Shown here: positions 1 to 10,243 of the stretch, piece by piece
Layout: each line of letters starts with the position of its first letter
How positions within the stretch are numbered: position 1 is the first letter of the stretch
Assembly: GCF_013260645.1 (NCBI RefSeq)
Contig: NZ_CP053921.1
Location: 1,116,001-1,180,000 of the forward strand
From: Erythrobacter mangrovi
Lineage (GTDB): Bacteria > Pseudomonadota > Alphaproteobacteria > Sphingomonadales > Sphingomonadaceae
Length of the DNA stretch: 64,000 nucleotides
Direction of reading: 5' to 3'
Position numbers and translations under genes: made by a program
The notes under the pieces: generated by a model
What the model saw: the letters and a program-made list of their open reading frames with translations, nothing else
Told to the model about the DNA's origin: nothing
The model's database searches: none

Positions 1-62
1 ACGTGCCCAAACCGCTCCGCTGAGATTGCGCCTTGCAATTCCTTGCGGCACAGCGCCTTCCC

Positions 63-1061
63 ATGAGTGATGCAAGCTACCCCGCGACGCGTCTGCGCCG
101 CACTCGTGTCAGCGGCTGGAGCCGCGCGATGCACCGTGAAACGGTGATGACTCCTGCCGACCTGATCTGGCCCCTATTCGTGACCGGAGGCTCGGGCATC
201 GAGGAACCGATCGCGAGCCTGCCCGGCGTATCGCGATGGTCAGTAGACGGAATCGCCAAGCGAGCGAAGGAAGCTGTCGAACTGGGTATCCCGTGCATTG
301 CGCTGTTTCCCAACACCCAGCCCGAAAGGCGCAGCGATGATGGGGCCGAGGCGCTCAATCCCGATAATCTCATGTGCCAGGCGATCAGGGCGGTCCGCGA
401 CGCATGCGGCGGAGACGTCGGGATCCTCACCGACGTGGCGCTCGATCCCTATACCAGCCATGGCCAGGACGGTCTGCTCGACACGAGCGGTTATGTGGTC
501 AACGACGACACGGTAGCGGTCCTGGTCGACCAGGCGGTCAACCAAGCCAATGCCGGCGCCGACATCATTGCGCCTTCCGACATGATGGATGGCCGTGTGC
601 GGGCGATCCGCATGGCGCTTGAGATGAGCAACCATCCCAATGTCCAGATCATGGCCTATTCAGCGAAATACGCCTCTGCCTTCTACGGCCCGTTCCGCGA
701 TGCCGTGGGGTCGGGCGGCCTGCTCAAGGGTGACAAAAAGAGCTACCAGATGGACCCAGCGAATGGCGACGAGGCGATGCGCGAGATCGCACTCGATATC
801 GCCGAAGGCGCCGATAGCGTCATGGTCAAGCCCGGCCTTGCCTACCTCGACATCATTTGGCGGGCCAAGCAGCGTTTCGGCGTGCCGGTATTTGCCTATC
901 AGGTGAGCGGCGAATACGCGCTGATCGAGGCCGGTGCCGCTTCGGGCATCGCCGATCGCGAGGCGTTGCTGATGGAGAAGCTGCTGGCATTCAAGCGAGC
1001 CGGCTGCTCCGGGGTTCTCACCTACCACGCACCGGTTGCTGCACGCCTCCTCAATGGCTGA
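63..1061 (+). CDS. hemB: Delta-aminolevulinic acid dehydratase (porphobilinogen synthase)
   Basis: Condenses two 5-aminolevulinate molecules to porphobilinogen, the second step of tetrapyrrole synthesis, in the cytosol. The 332-residue protein shows the Schiff-base lysine in MVKPGL, the other active-site lysine in MAYSAKYASAFYGPFRD, and the metal loop DVALDPYTSHGQDG. That loop has aspartates and alanine where zinc enzymes carry three cysteines, so by family knowledge it is the magnesium-type enzyme. I start it at ATG 63; the in-frame TTG at 33 would only add a poorly conserved leader. Its stop overlaps the following acetyltransferase by 8 bases. Confidence 0.96.
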   Translation: MSDASYPATRLRRTRVSGWSRAMHRETVMTPADLIWPLFVTGGSGIEEPIASLPGVSRWSVDGIAKRAKEAVELGIPCIALFPNTQPERRSDDGAEALNPDNLMCQAIRAVRDACGGDVGILTDVALDPYTSHGQDGLLDTSGYVVNDDTVAVLVDQAVNQANAGADIIAPSDMMDGRVRAIRMALEMSNHPNVQIMAYSAKYASAFYGPFRDAVGSGGLLKGDKKSYQMDPANGDEAMREIALDIAEGADSVMVKPGLAYLDIIWRAKQRFGVPVFAYQVSGEYALIEAGAASGIADREALLMEKLLAFKRAGCSGVLTYHAPVAARLLNG

Positions 1062-1617
1062 GTACCGTCGAGAATCCGATCGCCTCATCCTGCGCGATTG
1101 GCGGGGCGATTTCGATTGGGAAGAGTTCTTCCTGGTTACCAATACCCCCGAAGTTATGCGTTGGCTGGGCGGATGTTTCGACGAGGCTGGGTGCTTGAAG
1201 CAACGCGAGCGGGTGGAAGCTTGCCGCTTGCGCAATGGCTTCTGCTTCTGGGCACTGGAGCGCAAGGAAGACGGCGCGCTGCTGGGGTTTTGCGGATTGA
1301 AGCGCGCTGATGCGCTGGGTTCGACAGTGACCGGACAAATGGAGATCGGCTGGCGCTTGCGCGAAGATGCCTGGGGCAGGGGGTATGCCAAGGAAGCCGC
1401 CAATGCCGCGCTGGCTGCTGCCTTCGGCGAGTTCGGTGCCAAGGAAGTCGTTGCGCTCACCGTTGCCGACAATACGGCAAGTTGGGGCCTGATGCTCAAG
1501 CTGGGAATGCGCCGGCGTGAAGAGCTGGATTATCCTGATGAACGCTATGATCACCCCTGGCGCGATACGGTGGTCTACTCGATCGATCGCACTACATGGG
1601 AGCGCCGCGATGGCTGA
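1054..1617 (+). CDS. GNAT-family N-acetyltransferase (first of a tandem pair)
   Basis: Probable acetyl-CoA-dependent N-acetyltransferase of the RimJ/RimL-like GNAT group (187 residues); substrate unknown. It opens with ESDRLILRDW and has the acetyl-CoA-binding segment RLREDAWGRGYAKEA followed by VALTVADNTASWGLMLKLGM, the usual GNAT layout. ATG 1054 lies inside the end of hemB and the gene ends inside the start of the next acetyltransferase, so all three are probably co-transcribed. It is clearly paralogous to the next gene, suggesting a local duplication. Confidence 0.88.
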   Translation: MAEYRRESDRLILRDWRGDFDWEEFFLVTNTPEVMRWLGGCFDEAGCLKQRERVEACRLRNGFCFWALERKEDGALLGFCGLKRADALGSTVTGQMEIGWRLREDAWGRGYAKEAANAALAAAFGEFGAKEVVALTVADNTASWGLMLKLGMRRREELDYPDERYDHPWRDTVVYSIDRTTWERRDG

Positions 1618-2167
1618 CATAATTGCCGAAACCGATCGCCTGATCCTGCGAACTATAGACGAGGGCGATGCACTCGAGCAGGACCGCGTGCTCAACACGC
1701 CAAGGGTCATGGCACGGCTGGGCGGCGTGAAGGAGTTGCATGAGATCGAGGCCAAGCACGCCACGTCGCGCGCGCTCTATGCCCAGGAAGGCTTCAGCTT
1801 CCTGTTCATGATCGAAAAGGCGACCGGCGAATTGGTCGGCCATTGCGGCATCAAGCGGGTCGATCACCCATTAGCCAAGAACCAGGGCGATCACGAGGTC
1901 GGCTGGCTGGTGCGCGAGGACCGCTGGCGGCGCGGCTATGCTGAGGAGGCCATGCGTGCGGTTCTCGATTGGGCGTTCGGTCGGGTGTGCGCGCCGCATG
2001 TCGTCGCACTGACCAGCGAGCTCAATGTCGGCAGCTGGAAGCTAATGGAAAAGCTTGGCATGATGCGCCGCAAAGACCTCGATTTCGAAGATCCGGCCTT
2101 TCCGCCGGAAGATCGCACCACGATCCTCTATTCACTCACCAAAGAGCAGTGGGAGAATGCCCGATGA
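1610..2167 (+). CDS. GNAT-family N-acetyltransferase (second of a tandem pair)
   Basis: Second RimJ/RimL-like acetyltransferase (185 residues). It has ETDRLILRTI near the N terminus, the acetyl-CoA motif REDRWRRGYAEEAMRAVLDW, and the LNVGSWKLMEKLGM block. ATG 1610 overlaps the stop of the first copy by 8 bases. The junction sequence ATGGCTGA is the same as at the hemB/first-copy junction, which fits a duplication that copied the overlap. Its end overlaps the next gene by 4 bases. Substrate not predictable. Confidence 0.88.
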   Translation: MADIIAETDRLILRTIDEGDALEQDRVLNTPRVMARLGGVKELHEIEAKHATSRALYAQEGFSFLFMIEKATGELVGHCGIKRVDHPLAKNQGDHEVGWLVREDRWRRGYAEEAMRAVLDWAFGRVCAPHVVALTSELNVGSWKLMEKLGMMRRKDLDFEDPAFPPEDRTTILYSLTKEQWENAR

Positions 2168-2736
2168 CCGCGACTCGCCCCGGCGTGACCACCATCCCGA
2201 TCCATGGAAAGGCGCCGCGTATCCACGATAGCGCATTTGTCGCTCCTGGCTGCGTAATCGTTGGTGATGTCGAGATCGGCGCGGACAGCTCGATCTGGTA
2301 CAATTGCGTACTCCGCGCAGATGTAAGTCGTATCGTGATCGGCCAGCGCTCGAACATCCAGGACGGCAGCGTGTGTCACTGCGACCCGGAACGCCCGGGC
2401 GATCCCGAGGGCTCGCCGCTGATCATCGGTGACGACGTGCTGGTCGGGCACATGGCCATGATCCACGGCTGTACCATAGAAGACCGCGGCTTCGTGGGTC
2501 TCGGTGCAATCGCCATGAACAAGGCGGTGATCGGTTCGGATGCCATGCTCGCGGCCGGCGCGATGTTGACCGAAGGCAAGGCGATCGGCGCGCGCGAACT
2601 GTGGGGCGGTCGCCCGGCCCGCAAGATGCGCGATCTCGACGAAATGGCGATCATGGGCATGCGGATGGGCGTCGCGCACTATGCCGACAACGCGAAGCAC
2701 CATGCAGCGGCGGTAGATGAAGCGCTCAAGGGCTGA
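2164..2736 (+). CDS. Gamma carbonic anhydrase family protein (left-handed beta helix)
   Basis: A 190-residue trimeric LbetaH protein of the gamma-carbonic-anhydrase / PaaY / YrdA group. Hexapeptide repeats run through HDSAFVAPGCVIVGDVEIG and onward, and the expected metal-ligand histidines appear in DGSVCHCD, VGHMAMIHGCT. Members may be zinc or iron hydratases or acyl-CoA thioesterase-like; activity cannot be told from sequence. The start ATG overlaps the stop of the upstream acetyltransferase (ATGA). The last codons overlap the DUF167 gene by 20 bases. Confidence 0.9.
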   Translation: MTATRPGVTTIPIHGKAPRIHDSAFVAPGCVIVGDVEIGADSSIWYNCVLRADVSRIVIGQRSNIQDGSVCHCDPERPGDPEGSPLIIGDDVLVGHMAMIHGCTIEDRGFVGLGAIAMNKAVIGSDAMLAAGAMLTEGKAIGARELWGGRPARKMRDLDEMAIMGMRMGVAHYADNAKHHAAAVDEALKG

Positions 2737-2998
2737 ACTGCCCGATGCCGATGCCTTGCGTGCCCTGATCGACAAGGCGGGGTGGCTGGCGGTTCGCGCC
2801 ACGCCCGGAGCGCGCAGCGAAGCCCTGCGGATCGAGGACGGACGGGTATTGGTGAAGGTTCGTGCCAAGCCGCAGGACGGGGCGGCGAACGAGGCGGTGA
2901 TCCGCCTCGTTGCACAGGCACTGAACCTCGCCCCGTCGCGCGTCGAATTGTTGCGCGGCGCAACTTCGCGCGAGAAACTGTTGCGGATTGCGACCTAG
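2717..2998 (+). CDS. DUF167 family protein (YggU-like)
   Basis: Small 93-residue protein of the DUF167/YggU family. The family core is visible as RATPGARSEALR and VKVRAKPQDGAANEAV, followed by a C-terminal basic helix. Biochemical role unknown in the family. It is the last gene of the hemB-led run: its start lies 20 bases inside the preceding gene, and its TAG stop faces the DUF1993 stop on the other strand with a 4-base CTAG overlap. Confidence 0.88.
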   Translation: MKRSRAELPDADALRALIDKAGWLAVRATPGARSEALRIEDGRVLVKVRAKPQDGAANEAVIRLVAQALNLAPSRVELLRGATSREKLLRIAT

Positions 2999-3510
2999 GC
3001 GGCCGCGGGGGCCTTCAGGTACTTCATCATGAACGGGACGTAATCGGCCTTCCCGACTGCTAGGCCTTCCATCCGCAGCAGGGCATAGGTTGCCATCAGG
3101 TGGAAGTAGAACTGCGGCAGAACCCAGTCGCGAACATATTCATGTGCCTGCATCGCGAAGGCCATGCCGTTGGGCAGGTCGAACTCCACGGTCGCGTCGG
3201 CGGCGGGCCAACTGGCGGGATCGGTCGCAACAACCAACTCCTTGACCTTGGCGATCCGCGCCTTGGCATCGGTCAGGTCGGTGATGTCGCTCTCATCGAG
3301 CTCAAGCTCGAGATTTCCCAGGCGATTGAGCGCAATCACCACCTGTGCGGTGGTGAAGCGGATCTGCGTGGCCAGCGGGAACATGTCTTCCGCCAGTTGC
3401 GCCTGCAACAAGGCATCGCCCTTTGCATGCTCGCTTGCCTTGCCGACCAGATGATCGAGCGTTCCAAGCATGTTGGTGAAAGTGGCAAGCGTGGCAGTGG
3501 CGTAAGACAT
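2995..3510 (-). CDS. DUF1993 family protein
   Basis: 171-residue all-helical protein matching the DUF1993 family: an N-terminal segment MSYATATLATFTNMLGTLDH, a central MFPLATQIRFTTAQVV, and a C-terminal HEYVRDWVLPQFYFHLMATYALLR. The histidine-containing helices resemble DinB-like four-helix bundles, but function is not established. No operon partner: the next minus-strand gene upstream ends about 100 bases away. Confidence 0.82.
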   Translation of the reverse strand: MSYATATLATFTNMLGTLDHLVGKASEHAKGDALLQAQLAEDMFPLATQIRFTTAQVVIALNRLGNLELELDESDITDLTDAKARIAKVKELVVATDPASWPAADATVEFDLPNGMAFAMQAHEYVRDWVLPQFYFHLMATYALLRMEGLAVGKADYVPFMMKYLKAPAAA

Positions 3511-3611
3511 AGGGCTCTCTCCTGGAATGATCCCGGTGAGTTAGGGAGCGGCCGCGCCAGTATCAACGATCCCTCCCGATCAAACCGAACAATGACCGGG
3601 TTCCAGTGTGG

Positions 3612-4799
3612 TTAACCGGCCTCTCCCGCGCGCAGCCGCTCGATCCGCGCCTCGACTTCCGGATTTCCCGGAAAGGCGATAGCCTCGATCGTGTCGGCAA
3701 AGCGCTCGCTGTCGCCGAACCACGCCAGCTCGGCACAGGCGTCGCGCATTGCGAGCCATTTCGCGGCGGGGCCGTCCATGCGAGTCATTGCGTCGGCCAG
3801 GGCATGGCTGGCGCCGGTGGGGACGACAAAACCATTGTGGCCATCGCGGATCAGCAGATCGCGGGCACCGACCTGCATGCTGACGATTGTGGGCAGGCCC
3901 AATGCGACGGCCTCGTTGACCACCAGGCCCCACTGCTCCTCGACGCTCGGAAGTACCAGCGCGAATGCAGCGTTCATTTCGCGCGCACTTTCCTGTGGTC
4001 CGAGGAATCCCGTCCAGCGAATGCGCTGTTCGACGCCAAGGTCTTTCGCCTGCGCTTCCAGTTCCGCCTGCAACGGTCCTGCCCCGGCCAGCACCAGGCC
4101 TCGCGGCCGCGGGACGGAAGCACAATAGCGCGTATAGGCATCGAGCAGGAGATGGAGGCCCTTCTTGGGCACGAAGCGTCCGAGGAACAGGAACGGCCGC
4201 CGCTCGAAGTCGGGTTCCTCACTACCAGCGGCCAAGTGCCGCAACCGCGCATTGGAAAGCGTATCATAGCCCGGCCACAGGCGCTTCGCCGGCAGCCCGA
4301 GGCTGCGATAGTAGGCGTGACTGCGCGGCCCGGCGAGAATGCCACCGTAATAGGCGCGGAGGAGGGTGCGCTTGAGCCATTCGGCTGCGCCGTGCCGCCG
4401 ATAATCGTCGGCCTTGGAATCGGAGCAAAAGAACACCGCCGCGCCGCGACGCCTGAGCTGCCAAGCAAGCAGGGCGGTGCCGGGATCGCTACTGGCCAGA
4501 CCAAGGATCACGACATCGTGCCCCGGCAGTGCGTCACGAAGCGCGCGATGCCGTCGGCGCCGGGGAATATCCTCTGCATCCACACCGGGAACGAGGGTCT
4601 GCTTGGTTACCCCGTCGATCGGGCCGGATGGCGCCCATGCGTAGCGGCGCGAGCCCGAGGCGACTTCCACGCCAGTGACAAGCGCCCGGCCCCGCAGCCG
4701 CCGCGCGACCGCCTCGCAGCGATCGACATGGTAGGGCGCGAACTGCTCCCAGACGAGCGCGATGCGCCGGGGCGCGGCCTGAGCCGGCCCGGTGCTCAA
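3612..4799 (-). CDS. GT4-family glycosyltransferase
   Basis: 395-residue glycosyltransferase of the GT-B fold, family GT4. The C-terminal nucleotide-sugar domain holds FLFLGRFVPKKGLHLLLDA and the EX7E region LPSVEEQWGLVVNEAVALGL; the N terminus begins RRIALVWEQFAPYHVDRCEA. Donor and acceptor are unknown. The longest frame opens at TTG 4799; no better ATG is near. It lies 22 bases downstream of clpA on the same strand, so it may be co-transcribed, though the two have no obvious functional link. Confidence 0.85.
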   Translation of the reverse strand: MSTGPAQAAPRRIALVWEQFAPYHVDRCEAVARRLRGRALVTGVEVASGSRRYAWAPSGPIDGVTKQTLVPGVDAEDIPRRRRHRALRDALPGHDVVILGLASSDPGTALLAWQLRRRGAAVFFCSDSKADDYRRHGAAEWLKRTLLRAYYGGILAGPRSHAYYRSLGLPAKRLWPGYDTLSNARLRHLAAGSEEPDFERRPFLFLGRFVPKKGLHLLLDAYTRYCASVPRPRGLVLAGAGPLQAELEAQAKDLGVEQRIRWTGFLGPQESAREMNAAFALVLPSVEEQWGLVVNEAVALGLPTIVSMQVGARDLLIRDGHNGFVVPTGASHALADAMTRMDGPAAKWLAMRDACAELAWFGDSERFADTIEAIAFPGNPEVEARIERLRAGEAG

Positions 4800-4821
4800 C
4801 GGACTATCCGCAAGTCAGCTG

Positions 4822-7194
<2,373 letters not shown>

Positions 7195-7323
7195 TCAGGT
7201 GGTCTTTCCAAGGGACTCGCCAAAGGCGAATTGGGGACAGACTATCGGCAGAAGGTTAGCCGAAGCTGTATAGACAGTCGATATGGGTGCCTCGCGAGGA
7301 AAGTGCAGCCCCCGCATCACCAA

Positions 7324-7524
7324 CTAATCCTTTCGCCCGAACAAGGCCTCGGCCGCGTCGCGGTGGGCGGCTGCCTTGGAGCGATGTCTCTCTACGCGTG
7401 CTATCTCGGCTTCGAGCAGGGCAATCCGCTCGGCGAGTTCGTCCTGCGAATAGGGGGCGAGATCTTCTGTCGCGAGCCGGTCGGCTGCGTCGCCCCGGGG
7501 GCGCGGACGGTCGTCTTCATCCAT
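7324..7524 (-). CDS. DUF1192 family small protein
   Basis: 66-residue acidic, helix-forming protein with the DUF1192 pattern MDEDDRPRPR, then LAPYSQDELAERIALLEAEI and a basic C-terminal helix ending near EALFGRK. I prefer ATG 7524 to the TTG three codons upstream because family members begin MDEDD. Function unknown; the helix looks able to form a coiled coil. About 130 bases separate it from clpA, so separate transcription is possible. Confidence 0.8.
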   Translation of the reverse strand: MDEDDRPRPRGDAADRLATEDLAPYSQDELAERIALLEAEIARVERHRSKAAAHRDAAEALFGRKD

Positions 7525-7633
7525 TGGTGGCAATCTCGCAATTCTCGGTGGTTGCTGTCAACGGGGCCGCGCGTTAATGCACCGCAGCGTGGCGGCGGAG
7601 CCACGCTGGCAAAGCGCGCGACAGGGGAAATTC

Positions 7634-8644
7634 GTGGCTACACAAATACCTGAGACGATGATTGCCATGGGCTTCGACGCGCCCGGGGGCCCCGAGGTCT
7701 TCCGCTCAGAACGGCTGCCCGTGCCCACCCCCGGCGAAGGCGAGTTGTTGATCAAGGTCACTTGGGCGGGGATCAATCGACCAGACGTGATTCAGCGGCA
7801 GGGTTTCTACCCACCCCCGCCCGGTGCTTCGCCGATCCCGGGTCTTGAGGTTTCCGGCACGGTTGTGGCGGTGGGTTCGGGGGTCGGGCCCGAAATGCTC
7901 AACCGGAGGGTTTGTGCGCTGGTGTCCGGCGGCGGCTATGCCGAATATTGCCTCGCCCATGCGGGCCATTGCCTGCATGTCCCCCACCACATGGACATAT
8001 CCGAAGCTGCTGCAATCCCCGAAACCCTGTTCACTGTGTGGCACAATGTCTTCGAACGCGGTTTCGCCCGCGATGGTGAAACATTGCTGGTGCACGGCGG
8101 CACGTCCGGCATCGGGACGATGGCGATCATGCTCGGCAAGGCTTTCGGATTGACAGTCATCACCACTGCCGGAAGCGAGGACAAGTGCGAGGCTGCTCGC
8201 GGCCTCGGCGCCGATCTGGCGATCAACTATCGGGACGTCGATTTCGTCGACGCGGTTCGTGAGTTCACAGGCGGGAAGGGTGTGGACATCGTACTCGACA
8301 TGGTCTCCGGCCGCTATGTCGCGCGCAATATCGAATGCCTGGCCGAAGACGGGAGGCACGTGACGATCGCCGTGCTCGGTGGGCTCAAGGCCGAAATCAA
8401 CATGGCTACGGTGATGCGCAAGCGGTTGACCCTGACCGGTTCGACGCTCCGCCCGCGATCGGACGGGTTCAAGGCATTGCTTGCCGACGAAATCTACAAT
8501 CACGCCTGGCCGCTGTTCGAGGACGGAACGATCCGTCCGGTGATGGACAAGGCCTTTCCCTTGGCCGATGTCGCTGCAGCCCATGCCCGCATGGAAGCGG
8601 GCGACCATATCGGCAAGATCGTTTTGGAGGTGGCCGGTGGCTAG
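7634..8644 (+). CDS. NAD(P)H-quinone oxidoreductase (zinc-free MDR family)
   Basis: 336-residue medium-chain dehydrogenase/reductase of the quinone oxidoreductase (PIG3/QorA-like) group. Features: GroES-like N-terminal half with INRPDVIQRQG, then a Rossmann half with LLVHGGTSGIGTMAIMLGKA binding NADPH. The zinc ligands of alcohol dehydrogenases are absent. Start chosen at GTG 7634 because AGGGGA lies 8 bases upstream; ATG 7658 is the alternative. It overlaps the glutathione transferase gene by 8 bases, suggesting joint handling of quinones or electrophiles. Confidence 0.88.
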   Translation: MATQIPETMIAMGFDAPGGPEVFRSERLPVPTPGEGELLIKVTWAGINRPDVIQRQGFYPPPPGASPIPGLEVSGTVVAVGSGVGPEMLNRRVCALVSGGGYAEYCLAHAGHCLHVPHHMDISEAAAIPETLFTVWHNVFERGFARDGETLLVHGGTSGIGTMAIMLGKAFGLTVITTAGSEDKCEAARGLGADLAINYRDVDFVDAVREFTGGKGVDIVLDMVSGRYVARNIECLAEDGRHVTIAVLGGLKAEINMATVMRKRLTLTGSTLRPRSDGFKALLADEIYNHAWPLFEDGTIRPVMDKAFPLADVAAAHARMEAGDHIGKIVLEVAGG

Positions 8645-9251
8645 GTACATTCTTCACGAAGATCCGCGCAGCGGCAATTGCTACAAGATCAAGCTGACTG
8701 CCGCGCTGGTGGGGATTCCACTCGAAGTCCGCCAGTACGACATCATGGCAGGCGAGACCCGCACTCCCGAATTCCTCGGCAACGTCAATGCGAATGGACG
8801 GATTCCGGTCCTCCAGATCGACGACCGCTTCCTCCCGGAAAGCAATGCCGCGTGCTGGTACCTGGCCGAAGACAGCGCGCTGATCCCGAACGATCGCTTC
8901 GACCGCGCGGATATGCTGCGCTGGATGTTCTTCGAGCAATATAACCACGAACCCAATGTCGCGACCTTGCGGTTCTGGCTGCACTTCGTGGGCGAGGCCA
9001 ACCTGTCCAAACAGCAGCGGGCACAGCTGATGGCCAAGCGGATTGCCGGTTGCGACGCACTTTCCTTGATGGACCGGCACCTTGCCGGGCGCGACTGGTT
9101 CGTGGGAGGCGGCCCCACGCTCGCCGACATCGCGCTCTATGCCTACACCCATGTGGCTGAAGAAGGGGGCTTCGGGCTAGCCGATTATCCGGCGGTCGAG
9201 GCCTGGCTGGCGCGGGTCGCGGCGCTGCCCCGCTACGTCGCGATGAGCTGA
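8637..9251 (+). CDS. Glutathione S-transferase family protein
   Basis: 204-residue GST. The thioredoxin-like N-terminal domain includes ILHEDPRSGNCYKIKL and the glutathione-binding ESNAACWYLAED motif after a cis-proline segment GRIPVLQ; the helical C-terminal domain has WFVGGGPTLADIALYAY, the usual N-capping box. GTG 8637 sits inside the end of the quinone oxidoreductase gene and is preceded by GGAGG. Likely conjugates or reduces electrophiles in the cytosol; substrate unknown. Confidence 0.88.
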   Translation: MARYILHEDPRSGNCYKIKLTAALVGIPLEVRQYDIMAGETRTPEFLGNVNANGRIPVLQIDDRFLPESNAACWYLAEDSALIPNDRFDRADMLRWMFFEQYNHEPNVATLRFWLHFVGEANLSKQQRAQLMAKRIAGCDALSLMDRHLAGRDWFVGGGPTLADIALYAYTHVAEEGGFGLADYPAVEAWLARVAALPRYVAMS

Positions 9252-9317
9252 CCCGCAATCGTAGCAAAGTCCCCGTTCGGTAACCGGACCGTGCGACGCA
9301 CGTAACAATCCTGCGTC

Positions 9318-9350
9318 ATGGAAGTCCCCGTCATGCAGCGGGGATTCCAT
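9318..9350 (+). promoter_or_regulatory. Hairpin covering the ribosome binding site of the LpxH-like gene
   Basis: Left arm 9318-9330 (ATGGAAGTCCCCG), loop 9331-9338, right arm 9339-9350 (CGGGGATTCCAT). The arms pair along their full length with a single bulged G. The Shine-Dalgarno-like GGGGA lies in the right arm, 2-11 bases before ATG 9353, so a folded leader would hide it. The structure is seen; the regulatory role is inference. Confidence 0.4.
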
Positions 9351-9352
9351 CC

Positions 9353-10243
9353 ATGACCGAACTGCCCAGCGGCTTCGAAGCGCTTCACAACGTCGCCAAT
9401 TTTCCGTCGGTAAAGCCCGCCGTGCCCGAACGCATCGTAGGTGAGCGGCGTCGCTTTCGGACGATCTGGATCAGCGATGTCCACCTGGGCACCAAGGGCT
9501 GCAATCACGAGCTGCTGATCGACTTCCTCGACCATACAGACAGCGAAACGATGTACCTCGTCGGCGATATCATCGACGGCTGGCGGCTGAAGAAGAAGTT
9601 TTACTGGCCGGCCGAACACAACGATATCGTTTGGCGCATTCTCAAACGCGCCAGGCGCGGCACGCGCATCGTCTACATCCCGGGCAACCACGATGAAATG
9701 GTGCGGCCTTTCTGCGGGATGGATTTCGGCGGGGTCCAGATCCGCCGCGCTGCCTTCCACGATACCGCCGATGGTCGCCGGTTGATAGTCCTGCATGGTG
9801 ACGAGTTCGATACGGTCATGCTGGCGCACCGCTGGCTCGCCTTCGTCGGCGACGCTGCCTACCACCTGATGATGAAGCTCAACAATTGGGTCAGCCGGGT
9901 GCGGTCGGCCCTTGGCCTGCCGTATTGGTCGATCTCCAAGGCGGCCAAGCACAAGGTCAAGAATGCGGTCGAGTTCATCTCCAAGTATGAGGAAGTGGTC
10001 GCCCGCGCGGCCGGTGAGCGTGGGGTGGATGGCGTGGTCTGCGGCCATATCCATACCGCCGAGTTCCGGCCTTTCATGCACGAGGGCAAGGCGGTCGAAT
10101 ATTGGAACGATGGCGACTGGGTGGAGGGCTGCAATGCGCTGGTCGAGCATTTCGATGGGCGCATGGAAATTCTCCACTGGGCCGACGAAGTTGCGCGGCG
10201 CGACAAGTGCGAGGACCCTGCGCAGGAGCTGCAGGCGGCGTGA
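9353..10243 (+). CDS. LpxH-like UDP-2,3-diacylglucosamine diphosphatase family metallophosphoesterase
   Basis: 296-residue metallophosphoesterase with all five metal motifs: ISDVHLG (about residues 40-46), VGDIIDGW, IPGNHDE, VLHGDEFD and VCGHIHTAEF. This is the LpxH-like subgroup (UDP-2,3-diacylglucosamine diphosphatase fold), which in lipid A synthesis cleaves the UDP-sugar pyrophosphate. Many alphaproteobacteria use LpxI for that step, so this copy may act on another glycolipid precursor. Its stop overlaps the GTG of the glycosyltransferase that follows, a pairing that favours a joint envelope-glycolipid role. Confidence 0.85.
   Translation: MTELPSGFEALHNVANFPSVKPAVPERIVGERRRFRTIWISDVHLGTKGCNHELLIDFLDHTDSETMYLVGDIIDGWRLKKKFYWPAEHNDIVWRILKRARRGTRIVYIPGNHDEMVRPFCGMDFGGVQIRRAAFHDTADGRRLIVLHGDEFDTVMLAHRWLAFVGDAAYHLMMKLNNWVSRVRSALGLPYWSISKAAKHKVKNAVEFISKYEEVVARAAGERGVDGVVCGHIHTAEFRPFMHEGKAVEYWNDGDWVEGCNALVEHFDGRMEILHWADEVARRDKCEDPAQELQAA

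Noticed and set aside
1..62. Possible end of a gene before hemB
   Set aside because: Too short to show any coding signal; no frame is convincing.
3565..3604. EcfG-like promoter before the DUF1993 gene
   Set aside because: A minus-strand GGAAC exists at 3600-3604, but no GTT occurs at 16-17 bases; the nearest are at 14 and 31.
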